Assembly: GCA_903942465.1 (NCBI GenBank)
Contig: CAJAPA010000134.1
Location: 1 to 39,145 of the forward strand
From: an uncultured Gammaproteobacteria bacterium
GTDB lineage: Bacteria; Pseudomonadota; Gammaproteobacteria; Xanthomonadales; Xanthomonadaceae
Direction of reading: 5' to 3'
DNA: 39,145 nucleotides
The translations under genes and the position numbers were made by a program. The notes below the pieces were generated by a model. That model was not told the DNA's origin and ran no database searches. It was given only the letters and a program-made list of their open reading frames with translations. Positions 17,161 to 24,784 of this stretch are shown piece by piece (within the stretch, counting starts at the first letter, position 1; the number at the start of each line of letters is the position of its first letter).

Positions 17161-17227
17161 GGGGAAATCCGTAGAAGGTGACCGTCAAAGGGTAGTCTAC
17201 GGGGCCGGATAGGGCAAGCCTGAAGGC

Positions 17228-18133
17228 TCAGGGCAGGCGGTTGCCGGCCGCGCGGTAGAGGGCATACCAGTGCTCCCGCTGCATGGAAATGGTTCTGGCT
17301 GCGGAGAGCCGCTTCAAGCGCTGCGGATCGGTGCTGCCGAGCAGGACCTGCATCTGTGCCGGATGGCGGAGAATCCAGGCGATGGCGATGGCACCGGCGC
17401 TGCAACCATAGACCTGCGCCATGTTGTTGAGTTCATGGTTCAGTTCCGCAAAATCCGGATGCCCGAGGAAATTGCCCTCGAACATGCCGAACTGCAGCGG
17501 TGACCAGGCCTGAACGCGCAGCCCGTTCATCCGGCAATAATCGATGACAGAACCGTCGCGGTCGACGCCGCCGTCGAATCCGGTGTTGGCCTGCAGGGCG
17601 GCATCGATCGGACCGGTATGGGCCAGGCCGAATTGCAGCTGATTGGCGCACAGGGGTTGGTCCAGTGCCGATTGCAGCAGTTCGATTTGCATCGGCCGGA
17701 AGTTGCTGACGCCGAAACGACGCACTTTACCGGAGCTCTGCAGCCGGCTGAAGGCTTCGGCGACTTCCGCCGGTTCCATCAGGGCATCGGGCCGGTGCAG
17801 CAGCAGGGTGTCGAGATAATCGGTGCCGAGCCGGTCGAGAATGCCGTCCACCGATGCCAGGATATGGCTGGCGCTGCTGTCGTAATGACCGTCGCGGATA
17901 CCGCATTTGCTTTGAACGACGATGGACTCCCGCGGGCAGCCGATCGTCCGCAGTGCCTGTGCGAATTGCCTTTCGCTGTCGCCGCCGCCATAAATGTCGG
18001 CGTGGTCGAAATGCCGGATGCCGGATTCCAGCGCGGTTTCCAGCAGCGCGGCAATCTGCACCGGTGTCCGCTGCTGCAGGCGCCAGCATCCGAGTATCAG
18101 GCGGTCATCGTTTTCGGTGGTGGGCATCGTCAT
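17228..18133 (-). CDS. Aldo/keto reductase (YdhF-like)
   Basis: A 301-residue NADPH-dependent oxidoreductase of the AKR superfamily. The catalytic tetrad is visible: D43 and Y48 in FDHADIYG, K76 in QSKCGI and H113 in LLLHRPD. The NADP-binding end includes SNFRP and the C-terminal LLGSTDPQRLKRL. It resembles the E. coli YdhF oxidoreductase; the physiological substrate is unknown. A good AAGGAG site precedes the ATG. The gene lies upstream of nupC on the same strand with a 67-base gap, and is set off from the PDZ gene by a terminator. Confidence 0.93.
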   Translation of the reverse strand: MTMPTTENDDRLILGCWRLQQRTPVQIAALLETALESGIRHFDHADIYGGGDSERQFAQALRTIGCPRESIVVQSKCGIRDGHYDSSASHILASVDGILDRLGTDYLDTLLLHRPDALMEPAEVAEAFSRLQSSGKVRRFGVSNFRPMQIELLQSALDQPLCANQLQFGLAHTGPIDAALQANTGFDGGVDRDGSVIDYCRMNGLRVQAWSPLQFGMFEGNFLGHPDFAELNHELNNMAQVYGCSAGAIAIAWILRHPAQMQVLLGSTDPQRLKRLSAARTISMQREHWYALYRAAGNRLP

Positions 18134-18191
18134 GGCGGTCTCCTTGCTCTTACCATATTAATAGGTGTGGCGGGATCCGGGTTGGAAAATG

Positions 18192-18217
18192 AAAAACCCG
18201 GCAGCGCCGGGTTTTTC
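18192..18217. terminator. Bidirectional terminator
   Basis: AAAAACCCGGC-AGC-GCCGGGTTTTT is a near-perfect stem with A and T flanks on both strands, between the stop of the PDZ gene and the start of the aldo/keto reductase. On the minus strand it should end the sigma factor operon. Confidence 0.9.
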
Positions 18218-18234
18218 AGGACTGAGATTGGATT

Positions 18235-19374
18235 TCAGCGGGGCTCACCGATTTCGGATTCGATGATTTCAATTTCGAGGTCTTCATCCATTGACGGGCC
18301 GACCAGGGTAATCGTGCGGAACATATCGCCACCGATCAGATCTTCGGTCAGCATGCCGCCCTCGGCACCATCGAACAGCATGGCAACGCGTGGCGGGCCG
18401 GGTGGCATCGGCGGCATCGGAGGCATGGGCTCCATCTTCGGCAGGGTAATGCTGACCGATTGCGGTTTACGGTCGCGCAGGATGTTGAGTGCGACTTTTT
18501 CGCCTTCTTTCCTGCCGCGCATGGCTTCAAGCACATCGCGTGATCTGACCACCGCTTTGCCATCGACCTTGGTGATCACATCGCCGGCCTGCAGTTGCGG
18601 GAACTCCGTCTTCGGGCTCAGTACCAGTACGCCGGCATTGGCGCCGAAATAACGGCCCAGCTGCGGATTCAGTTCGGCCAGGTTCATGCCGCTCCAGCGC
18701 GTGGCGAAAGCGAAGGCATGCGGTACACCGCCCGGCATGGGTCCACGGGTTTCGCGGTTGATGATCATCTGCGGTTCGATTTTCCCGGCTTTCAGCGTGG
18801 CGTTGGCCGTTTTGCCGTTTCGGGTATAGGACAGTTTCACGGTCTGTCCTTCCTTCAGATCGGCCAGCGCGGCACGGGCCTGATCGACGCCGGCCTGGTC
18901 TTTGGCGGCGATGCTTTTACCGTTGATGGCGGTGATGACATCTCCGGCCTGAAGTCCGGCATCCTTGGCCGGTCCTTTCGGGCTGACCGCAGCGATTTTC
19001 ACGCCCTTGCCGCTGTTCGGCGCCATGACCACACCCAGACCGATTCGCGGACCGGCCGGGTACATTTCAATCCGCTTCGGACCACGCTTGTCCTCGACTC
19101 GCCCCGGACCTTTGCCGGCCGGCGCGGTGGTGGTGACGTTGCGCTCGACCATGCCGGTTTCGCTGTCGCGCATGGTTTCGATGATGGTGATCTGCATCTG
19201 GTCATCCGGACCGAGCTTCTTCGACAGCTCCTGGATGCGCTTGCTCAGCTGCTCGATTTCCGCGCGCGCGGCTTTCTGTTCATCGGCGGATGCTTTCGGG
19301 GTCTGCCCGTAGGCGCTTGTGGAAAGAAAGCCTGCGGCGAGTATCAGCGGGATGACGTTTTTCGGGGTGAACAT
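18235..19374 (-). CDS. Secreted or periplasmic protein with two PDZ domains
   Basis: A 379-residue protein from the ATG at 19374 (MFTPKNVIPLILAAGFLSTSAYG, a signal peptide ending about residue 23). A coiled-coil stretch follows (about 30-55, EIEQLSKRIQELSKKLG). PDZ1 spans about residues 113-195 (GPRIGLGVVMAP ... KIAAVSPKGPAKDAGLQAGD) and PDZ2 about 240-315 (GVLVLSPKTEFPQLQAGDVITKVDG, quoted in part). The tail has a methionine/proline repeat (MPPMPPMPPGPP) and is acidic at the end. No trypsin-like catalytic domain is seen, unlike DegP/MucD. It is the third gene of the ECF sigma operon, 22 bases after the anti-sigma candidate, and might act as a sensor or adaptor for envelope stress; that is inference. 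Confidence 0.85.
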   Translation of the reverse strand: MFTPKNVIPLILAAGFLSTSAYGQTPKASADEQKAARAEIEQLSKRIQELSKKLGPDDQMQITIIETMRDSETGMVERNVTTTAPAGKGPGRVEDKRGPKRIEMYPAGPRIGLGVVMAPNSGKGVKIAAVSPKGPAKDAGLQAGDVITAINGKSIAAKDQAGVDQARAALADLKEGQTVKLSYTRNGKTANATLKAGKIEPQMIINRETRGPMPGGVPHAFAFATRWSGMNLAELNPQLGRYFGANAGVLVLSPKTEFPQLQAGDVITKVDGKAVVRSRDVLEAMRGRKEGEKVALNILRDRKPQSVSITLPKMEPMPPMPPMPPGPPRVAMLFDGAEGGMLTEDLIGGDMFRTITLVGPSMDEDLEIEIIESEIGEPR

Positions 19375-19396
19375 GGAAGTCTCCTTGGGGGATGGT

Positions 19397-19912
19397 TCAG
19401 TTGGTGCTGGCCAGGGCCAGATCGAAATTGCGGCCGACCGCGTTGAAGTCGGCATTGGTGCGGTTGAGTTGCAGCCCCTGGTCGAGCAGGTTGACGCGTT
19501 GCTGCCAGAGCGCGCGGGCTTCTTCCGGTGCGGGCTGCTGCGAAAGACCGGCGTCAATGACGGCCAGCTGGTCTTCGATGCCGAGATTGGCGGCGATGAC
19601 GCTGGCACTGGAGATGGCATCATCCTGCTGGGCGTAGAATGCATTTTCCAGCTGTGCGGAGCGCTCCATGAGCGCCTGCATGTCGCCAGTGCCGGAGCTC
19701 AGCGCCGTCCCGGCCGGGGAAGGGGTATCGGTATGCGTGCCGGATTGCCAGAGCAGCAGTGCCAGCAGTGTACTTGCAGCCAGTGCAAGTGCCGGTTTCG
19801 GCCAGACACGCTTGCGTGGCACATGCGCCTGCAGGCCGGCCCACGCGCTTTCCGCCGGCGCTTCCAGCGGCAGTTGACGCAATGCATTCGGCAGATCAAT
19901 GACTGTATTCAT
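19397..19912 (-). CDS. Putative membrane-bound anti-sigma factor
   Basis: A 171-residue protein with one hydrophobic segment at about residues 40-56 (PALALAASTLLALLLWQ), an N-terminal cytoplasmic part of about 38 residues and a periplasmic part of about 110. It follows the ECF sigma gene with an ATGA overlap. Position, size and topology fit an anti-sigma factor, but the short N-terminus has no classical zinc-binding HxxxCxxC motif and I do not recognise a family. The periplasmic part is mostly predicted helix with many Q and A. Function is inferred from context only. Confidence 0.7.
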   Translation of the reverse strand: MNTVIDLPNALRQLPLEAPAESAWAGLQAHVPRKRVWPKPALALAASTLLALLLWQSGTHTDTPSPAGTALSSGTGDMQALMERSAQLENAFYAQQDDAISSASVIAANLGIEDQLAVIDAGLSQQPAPEEARALWQQRVNLLDQGLQLNRTNADFNAVGRNFDLALASTN

Positions 19913-20481
19913 GATTCGATTCCTGTTGCGGGCCGGATGGCCAGGGTGTCGCGGAGTTTTCGGGTGCCGCGGGCAAGCTGTGATTTGGAGAATGAGGGCG
20001 TTTTCCCCATTTGCCCTGCGATTTCTTCATGGGTAAAGCCTTCCACGTGGTAGAGCCACAGGACTGAGCGTGTCAGCGCCGGAAGCGTCTGCAGCGCCTC
20101 GATCATCTGCGCGGCTTCTGCGGCCTGCGGCGGCATCGCGGTGCCGTTGTCGGCCAGATCCGAGTCGTACACATCCTCCTCCTTGAAACCTTTCGCGCTA
20201 CGTCGGAGTCGCATCAGCGCCTCGTTCACGGCAATCTGCCGGAGCCAACCCCAGAACGGGGACTGGCCTTTGAACTCGCTGATCCGGGTCATGACCTTGA
20301 TCATGCAATCCTGCAGAACCTCCTGAGCCTCGGCGGGCTGCCCGCACAGGCGCAGTCCCAGGGTGTAAATCGGCCGTTCGAACCAGCGGTAAATCTGCTC
20401 GAACGCCTGTGCATCCCCGCGTTTGGCGCGTTGAATCAGGCTGTCCGGCACATCGATCGCGAAGTGGGTTGAATGGCTCAC
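19909..20481 (-). CDS. ECF-type RNA polymerase sigma factor
   Basis: A 190-residue sigma-70 family protein with region 2 (about residues 20-92: AFEQIYRWFERPIYTLGLRL, AQEVLQDCMIKVMTRISEF, FWGWLRQIAVNEAL) and region 4 (about 125-180: LPALTRSVLWLYHVEGFTHEEIAGQMGKT). No sigma 3 domain is present, as expected for the extracytoplasmic function group. The stop overlaps the next gene by 4 bases (ATGA), and the PDZ protein completes the three-gene operon. It is divergent from qmcA, with 85 bases between the starts. Target promoters cannot be read from here. Confidence 0.93.
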   Translation of the reverse strand: MSHSTHFAIDVPDSLIQRAKRGDAQAFEQIYRWFERPIYTLGLRLCGQPAEAQEVLQDCMIKVMTRISEFKGQSPFWGWLRQIAVNEALMRLRRSAKGFKEEDVYDSDLADNGTAMPPQAAEAAQMIEALQTLPALTRSVLWLYHVEGFTHEEIAGQMGKTPSFSKSQLARGTRKLRDTLAIRPATGIES

Positions 20482-20533
20482 TGTTTACAGGATGCCCCAG
20501 GGCGTAAAAGGGTCGCACCGAATTGAATCGGCC

Positions 20534-20539
20534 TATAAT
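20534..20539 (+). promoter_or_regulatory. qmcA: -10 element TATAAT upstream of qmcA
   Basis: A perfect TATAAT 28 bases before the qmcA ATG, inside a near-palindromic CCTATAATAGG, so it may serve both strands (TATTAT on the minus strand toward the sigma operon). No good -35 box is seen at 17 bases. Confidence 0.5.
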
Positions 20540-20566
20540 AGGACCACACAAGATCCGAGGTGTTCC

Positions 20567-21493
20567 ATGAATTTTCTGTATATCGCGCTGTTGTTTTTCG
20601 CCCTGGTGGTTCTTTATAAGGCGGTCCGCATGGTGCCGCAAGGTTTCCAGTGGACGGTGGAAACCTTCGGCAAGTACACCAAGACCCTGACCCCGGGCCT
20701 GCACATTCTGGTCCCGATCATGCAGGACATCGGCCGCAAGGTGAACATGATGGAGCAGGTGCTGGAAATTCCCTCGCAGGACGTGATCACCAAGGACAAC
20801 GCCGTGGTGAAAGTGGATGGCGTGGTGTTCTTCCAGGTGTTGGACGCGGCCAAGGCCGCCTATGAGGTGTCCGATCTGCAGCAGGCCACCATTGCCCTGG
20901 TGATGACCAACATCCGGACCGCCATCGGCTCCATGGATCTCGATGAGTCCCTGTCAAAGCGCGACGAGATCAATGCCAAACTGCTGACCGTGGTCGATAC
21001 CGCGACCCATCCCTGGGGCATCAAGGTCAATCGCATCGAGCTGAAAGACATACAGCCGCCGCGTGATCTGGTCGATTCCATGGCGCGCCAGATGAAGGCA
21101 GAGCGCGAAAAGCGCGCCAACATCCTGGAAGCCGAAGGTCTGCGTCAGGCCGAGATTCTCCGCGCCGAAGGCGAGAAGCAGGGTGCCATCCTGCAGGCCG
21201 AGGGCAAGAAAGAGGCGGCGTTCCGTGAAGCCGAAGCCCGTGAACGCCTGGCCGAAGCCGAAGCCAAGGCCACGCAACTGGTATCGACTGCGATTTCGCA
21301 GGGCGATGTGCAGGCCATCAATTACTTTGTGGCCCAGAAATACGTCGAAGCACTCGGCAAGTTCGCCGACTCGCCCAATCAGAAGCTGATGATCCTTCCG
21401 ACCGAAGTCACCGGGGTCATGGGTTCGATCGCCGGCATTGCCGAGCTGGCCAAGGCCAGTCTGGAAAAGCCCGCGCAGGATAAGGGCAAATGA
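20567..21493 (+). CDS. qmcA: SPFH/band 7 (stomatin-like) membrane protein QmcA
   Basis: A 308-residue SPFH-domain protein. One N-terminal membrane helix (about residues 2-20, FLYIALLFFALVVLYK) anchors it; the band 7 domain follows (RMVPQGFQWTVETFGKYTKT to about 190), then a long alanine/glutamate-rich coiled coil (about 195-270). E. coli QmcA and NfeD homologues form large oligomeric membrane assemblies linked to protease control and membrane organisation. The start is the ATG at 20567, after a CCGAGG ribosome site. The downstream nfeD-like gene overlaps by 4 bases (ATGA). Confidence 0.95.
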   Translation: MNFLYIALLFFALVVLYKAVRMVPQGFQWTVETFGKYTKTLTPGLHILVPIMQDIGRKVNMMEQVLEIPSQDVITKDNAVVKVDGVVFFQVLDAAKAAYEVSDLQQATIALVMTNIRTAIGSMDLDESLSKRDEINAKLLTVVDTATHPWGIKVNRIELKDIQPPRDLVDSMARQMKAEREKRANILEAEGLRQAEILRAEGEKQGAILQAEGKKEAAFREAEARERLAEAEAKATQLVSTAISQGDVQAINYFVAQKYVEALGKFADSPNQKLMILPTEVTGVMGSIAGIAELAKASLEKPAQDKGK

Positions 21494-21924
21494 GCAACGC
21501 CGCCATTTTCTGGGCAGTCGCGGCTCTGGTCCTGATCGGTCTGGAGACACTGGCACCGGGCATCCTGTTTCTGTGGCTCGGTTTTGCCGCAGCCGGGGTC
21601 TTCCTGCTGCTGGTCTTCGGCATTCCGGTGCCGCTGTTGGCACAGATCCTCGCCTTCGTGATTCTGTCATTCGTCTCGGTCGGCATTTACTGGCGCTATT
21701 TCCGCAAGGCCAGCGAAAGCACCGACCAGCCCCTGCTGAACCGCAAACAGGAACAGCTGCTTGGACGGACTCTGCTGCTGGAATCGGCCATCGTCAACGG
21801 TAACGGCCGCGTGCAGATCGGTGATGCTTTCTGGCAGGTCCATGGGCCCGATGCCCCGCAGGGCGCGCGCGTCACCGTCATTGCCGTGGATGACGGCATC
21901 CTGAAGGTCGGTCTCTCCGATTGA
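21490..21924 (+). CDS. NfeD-like membrane protein (YbbK type)
   Basis: A 144-residue protein with two or three N-terminal membrane helices (residues about 3-75) and a C-terminal soluble domain (about 85-144, GRTLLLESAIVNGNGRVQIGD...WQVHGPDAPQGARV) of the OB-fold NfeD type. It is the standard short partner of SPFH proteins and overlaps the qmcA stop in an ATGA arrangement. It probably sits in the inner membrane beside QmcA. No serine protease domain is attached, so this is the short NfeD1b class. Confidence 0.9.
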   Translation: MSNAAIFWAVAALVLIGLETLAPGILFLWLGFAAAGVFLLLVFGIPVPLLAQILAFVILSFVSVGIYWRYFRKASESTDQPLLNRKQEQLLGRTLLLESAIVNGNGRVQIGDAFWQVHGPDAPQGARVTVIAVDDGILKVGLSD

Positions 21925-21973
21925 TCGGGGTGCCATGCGATAATAGGCCTTTGCCGCTGCCATCGGAAACGCC

Positions 21974-23059
21974 ATGATCCAGAAAACCATCTACAACCAG
22001 ACCCACCGCGAAGCCGGTGCCAAAATGGTCGACTTCGGGGGTTGGGACATGCCCATACATTACGGGTCCCAGATCGAAGAACATCATGCCGTCCGCAGCG
22101 ATGCCGGCATGTTCGATGTCTCGCACATGACCGTCATCGATGTGCATGGGGCCGACGCCCGCTCCTATCTGCGCCGGCTGATCGCCAACTCCATCGAGAA
22201 ACTGAAAGTCCCGGGCAAGGCGCTTTATTCCTGCATGCTCAACGAGGCCGGCGGTGTCATCGATGATCTCATCGTGTATTACCTGGATGATTCCTTCTAC
22301 CGCGTGGTCGTGAATGCATCCACACGCGACAAGGACCTGGCCTGGATGACCGCGCAGGCCGCCGGTTTCGATATCGTTCTCAAGGAACGCGCCGATCTGG
22401 CCATGGTCGCGGTGCAGGGGCCGAATGCACGTGCCAAGGTCCTGTCGCTGCTCAGCAGTGAAGGCGCCGCTGCTGCCGCAGCGCTTGGTAAATTCGTGGC
22501 CTGCGACGCCGATGGGCTGTTCATCGCACGCACCGGCTACACCGGCGAGGATGGGTTTGAAATCATGGTTCCCGAAGACCGCGCCATTGCGTTCTGGCAA
22601 TCCCTGGCCGCGGCCGGTGTCCGCCCCTGCGGTCTGGGCGCGCGCGATACCCTGCGTCTGGAGGCCGGCATGGCACTCTACGGCCAGGACATGGATGAGA
22701 CCGTCAGTCCGTATGAGGCCGGTTTGGCCTGGACCGTGGCGCTGGACGAGGGCCGCGATTTCGTCGGCCGCCCTGTTCTTGAAAAACAGCTTGCCGAAGG
22801 CAGCGCCCGACAGATGATCGGTCTGGTGATGGATGAAAAGGGCGTGCTGCGCCACGGCCAGGCGGTTTTTTCCGATGCCGGCGGTGGCGAAATCCTGTCG
22901 GGGACGTTTTCACCGACGCTGTCGAAAGGCATTGCACTGGCCCGGGTGCCTGCCGGTGAGGCCGGTGCGGTCGAAGTCGACATCCGCGGTCGCCGGCATC
23001 CGTTGCGCGTGGTCAAATACCCGTTCGTCCGCGATGGCAAACCGCAGGCCGGTGTCTGA
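21974..23059 (+). CDS. gcvT: Glycine cleavage system T protein (aminomethyltransferase)
   Basis: A 361-residue enzyme that moves the methylene group from aminomethyl-lipoyl-GcvH to tetrahydrofolate, releasing ammonia. [48 protein letters not shown] and the [20 protein letters not shown] region are all conserved. The ATG at 21974 has a CGGAAA site. It lies 49 bases after the NfeD-like gene, with a possible GATAAT -10 at about 21939. GcvH follows 73 bases later, but gcvP (and any serA-like partner) is not in the window. Confidence 0.98.
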   Translation: MIQKTIYNQTHREAGAKMVDFGGWDMPIHYGSQIEEHHAVRSDAGMFDVSHMTVIDVHGADARSYLRRLIANSIEKLKVPGKALYSCMLNEAGGVIDDLIVYYLDDSFYRVVVNASTRDKDLAWMTAQAAGFDIVLKERADLAMVAVQGPNARAKVLSLLSSEGAAAAAALGKFVACDADGLFIARTGYTGEDGFEIMVPEDRAIAFWQSLAAAGVRPCGLGARDTLRLEAGMALYGQDMDETVSPYEAGLAWTVALDEGRDFVGRPVLEKQLAEGSARQMIGLVMDEKGVLRHGQAVFSDAGGGEILSGTFSPTLSKGIALARVPAGEAGAVEVDIRGRRHPLRVVKYPFVRDGKPQAGV

Positions 23060-23068
23060 GTTCCGCTC

Positions 23069-23097
23069 TTAACGCCGGACGGCGTTAGGGGTAAACT
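23069..23097 (+). promoter_or_regulatory. gcvH: Putative gcvH promoter with overlapping inverted repeat
   Basis: A promoter-like pair TTAACG (23069-23074) and TAAACT (23092-23097), spaced 17 bases, precedes gcvH. A perfect inverted repeat TAACGCCG-GA-CGGCGTTA (23070-23087) covers the -35 box and most of the spacer. It has no T run, so an operator is likelier than a terminator. Both points are inference. Confidence 0.45.
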
Positions 23098-23132
23098 ATC
23101 CTTACCTGAATCCAACAAACCGAGAGAGTGTT

Positions 23133-23528
23133 ATGAGCGAAATCCCCGGCGATTTGAAGTTCCTGAAATCCCATGAGTGGGCGCGTATCGAAGACGGCGG
23201 CCAGGTCACCGTCGGCATTTCCGAGCATGCACAATCCCTGTTGGGCGACCTGGTCTATGTCGAGCTGCCGGCTGTCGGCGACAGCGTAACGGTCGGCGCC
23301 GCCGCTGCGGTGGTCGAATCGGTCAAGGCCGCCTCCGATGTCTACAGTCCGGTTGCCGGAACGGTTACCGCCGTCAACGAGGCCTTGTCCGACAAGCCCG
23401 AAACCATCAACGAAGACGCCTACGGCGAAGGCTGGATGTTTACCGTCCGCATCAACGACGCCGAGCAGCTCAACGAGCTGCTGTCGCCCGACGAATACGC
23501 GGCGCTGATCGAAGAAGAAAACCACTGA
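23133..23528 (+). CDS. gcvH: Glycine cleavage system H protein
   Basis: A 131-residue lipoyl carrier that shuttles the aminomethyl group between GcvP, GcvT and the L protein. The lipoylated lysine is K65 in [15 protein letters not shown]. The surrounding beta-barrel is complete, and [16 protein letters not shown] is the typical N-terminus. A GAGAGAG ribosome site lies 5 bases upstream. It follows gcvT after 73 bases that contain a possible own promoter, and is closed by a strong terminator. Confidence 0.98.
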   Translation: MSEIPGDLKFLKSHEWARIEDGGQVTVGISEHAQSLLGDLVYVELPAVGDSVTVGAAAAVVESVKAASDVYSPVAGTVTAVNEALSDKPETINEDAYGEGWMFTVRINDAEQLNELLSPDEYAALIEEENH

Positions 23529-23540
23529 CGGAAGTTCCGA

Positions 23541-23573
23541 AAGGGCCGCCGGCGTCGCCGGTGGCCCTTTTTT
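23541..23573 (+). terminator. Intrinsic terminator of gcvH
   Basis: A long stem AAGGGCC-G-CCGGC / GCCGG-T-GGCCCTT with one internal mismatch and a GTC loop ends in six Ts, 13 bases after the gcvH stop. Confidence 0.92.
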
Positions 23574-23575
23574 AT

Positions 23576-23957
23576 GCTTTGAATTCCGCCGCTGCGTTCG
23601 CCAAAAGACTCCGGCATCATCATCGGAATCCGATTCCGGGGGCGTTTCGGGATCTTTGAACACCCCTGAAAACTTGCGCACTTTTGCCATTTTCGGTGCA
23701 TTTTAAATGGCATCCGCCGGGTTTTTCTTAAAGTAATTTATCAGGTTGCAAGCCCGGCCCAGGCATATCATCGCGGCATCAATGGCGTCTTCTCTTGCTG
23801 CGAATCGAAATCATGATGCGCTGGAAGCCTTAATTTACAAGGCTTACAGGCATCGTCGAAAATAAAACGGAATGCTGTGGCGCGTGCGCCGATGATTCGC
23901 GGTCGATGGCGCCGCCGACAGGGCCGGCGCGCCCCGGAATTTTTTTCGTAAAAGGTG
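23576..23957. other. Gap with no recognisable gene
   Basis: About 380 bases after the gcvH terminator. Open frames here are short, or are antisense to gcvH, and have no family resemblance. It has a lower GC content in places than the flanking genes, a small hairpin AGCCTT-N7-AAGGCT near 23829-23847, and a short palindrome GGCGC-GT-GCGCC near 23879-23890. I see no tRNA, riboswitch or repeat array. It could hold upstream regulatory sites for the H1-like gene. Confidence 0.6.
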
Positions 23958-23986
23958 TTGACATTGCAAAATCACTTGATTAGCTT
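23958..23986 (+). promoter_or_regulatory. Putative promoter of the H1-like gene leader
   Basis: A perfect -35 box TTGACA (23958-23963), 17 bases, then TAGCTT (23981-23986) as a weak -10. An ATCACTTGAT element (23971-23980) lies between the boxes, and its inverse CAAGTGAT recurs at 24014-24021, which suggests a possible operator pair. It is the best sigma-70-like match in the gap. Confidence 0.5.
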
Positions 23987-23992
23987 TCATTC

Positions 23993-24165
23993 TAGATACA
24001 CCACACATCGAGCCAAGTGATCAAGACTTTCTCTACAATTCAAGCAGACGCAAACGATTGTTCGTCGGCAATTGAGAAATTCCTGTCCTCCGCAAAATGC
24101 GTCTCGAAACGCGTGGTGTCATTCCAGAATTCCCGCACCCGGTACCGGAAGGTTCCGGGTGTTTT
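23993..24165 (+). ncRNA. Candidate small RNA or attenuated leader upstream of the H1-like gene
   Basis: From the expected start of the 23958 promoter to a terminator-like hairpin at 24136-24165 is about 170 bases without a convincing gene. A GTG-initiated 93-codon frame (24017-24298) crosses it, but has no ribosome site and no recognised family. The RNA may be a free small RNA, with some read-through serving as the leader of the 24312 gene. No known RNA family is recognised. Confidence 0.3.
24136..24165 (+). terminator. Terminator-like hairpin within the H1-like gene leader
   Basis: CACCCGGTACC and GGTTCCGGGTG pair in ten of eleven positions around a GGAA loop, followed by TTTTC. A further stem CCGGCA-GTT-TGCCGG lies at about 24220-24235. 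The position, 146 bases before the coding start, suggests premature termination of the leader. Confidence 0.55.
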
Positions 24166-24311
24166 CATTTCAGCCACGGATTCCGTGGCGGAATATCTGT
24201 CCAGCCGGGTCCGCCCGGCCGGCAGTTTGCCGGGCGATTTGCTCGGTGTTTGTTTCACTGGGCATTACGCTTCATTCCATTGTTCCAAAGCCAACTGACG
24301 AGGAGTTGACC

Positions 24312-24689
24312 ATGGCTACCAAGAAAGCTGCAAAGAAACCGGCCGCTAAAAAAGCTGCCAAAAAAGTAGTAAAGAAAGCCGCTGCCAAGAAAGCAGTGAA
24401 AAAGACTGTAAAGAAAGCCGCTGCCAAGAAAGTTGTTAAAAAGGCCGCGAAAAAAGCCGTCAAGAAAACCGTGAAAAAAGCGGCCGCCAAGAAAGTCGTC
24501 AAGAAAGCCGCCAAAAAAGCAGTGAAAAAAGCCGCCAAAAAACCGGCCGCCAAAAAAGCCGCTAAGAAAGCCGCCAAAAAACCGGCCGCCAAAAAAGCTG
24601 CCAAAAAGCCTGCTGCTAAAAAAAAAGTAGTTAAAAAGAAAGCTGCCGCTCCGGCCGCTCCGGCCGCTCCGGCAGCGCCTGCGATGTAA
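24312..24689 (+). CDS. Histone H1-like lysine/alanine-rich DNA-binding protein
   Basis: A 125-residue low-complexity protein made almost entirely of A/V/P/T-x-KK units. I count about 25 KK clusters, so lysine is near 40 percent, with alanine next. The tail is an alanine/proline run (AAAPAAPAAPAAPAM). It resembles the C-terminal tails of histone H1 and the bacterial AlgP/HctB group, which bind DNA non-specifically and may compact the nucleoid. The blocks PAAKKAAKK and VKKTVKKAAAKK recur, so the DNA is internally repetitive. The start is the ATG at 24312 after a GAGGAG site. It follows a 780-base gap and precedes two terminators. No globular domain is present. Confidence 0.9.
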   Translation: MATKKAAKKPAAKKAAKKVVKKAAAKKAVKKTVKKAAAKKVVKKAAKKAVKKTVKKAAAKKVVKKAAKKAVKKAAKKPAAKKAAKKAAKKPAAKKAAKKPAAKKKVVKKKAAAPAAPAAPAAPAM

Positions 24690-24714
24690 TTAGCTGTACC
24701 GATTACCGTAACAT

Positions 24715-24752
24715 CCCCCTCTTGATACTGCCCAGGTCAAGAGGGGGCTTTT
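24715..24752 (+). terminator. Terminator after the H1-like gene (first of two)
   Basis: CCCCCTCTTGA pairs perfectly with TCAAGAGGGGG (11 base pairs, loop of 11) and is followed by CTTTTAT, 26 bases after the stop. Confidence 0.88.
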
Positions 24753-24757
24753 ATCAG

Positions 24758-24778
24758 GACGCCGATGGCGTCTTTTTT
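24758..24778 (+). terminator. Second, tandem terminator
   Basis: GACGCC-GAT-GGCGTC (6 base pairs) followed by six Ts, immediately after the first terminator. It also lies just beyond the stop of the minus-strand gene at 24785. Confidence 0.8.
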
Positions 24779-24784
24779 CATGCC

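Noticed and set aside
21878-22855. 325-codon minus-strand frame
   Set aside because: Antisense to gcvT; no signature and no ribosome site.
23085-23690. 201-codon minus-strand frame after gcvH
   Set aside because: Most of it is antisense to gcvH and it crosses the gcvH terminator; the part outside has no similarity.
23576-23957. tRNA or insertion-sequence remnant in the large gap
   Set aside because: No cloverleaf, CCA end, terminal inverted repeats or transposase fragment could be found.
24017-24298. 93-codon frame in the leader of the H1-like gene
   Set aside because: GTG start, no ribosome site, no family, and it reads through the terminator-like hairpin. An upstream regulatory ORF cannot be excluded, but nothing supports it.
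24312-24689. Possible CRISPR or tandem-repeat array
   Set aside because: The short repeats are in-frame lysine/alanine codons of the H1-like protein, with no unique spacers.
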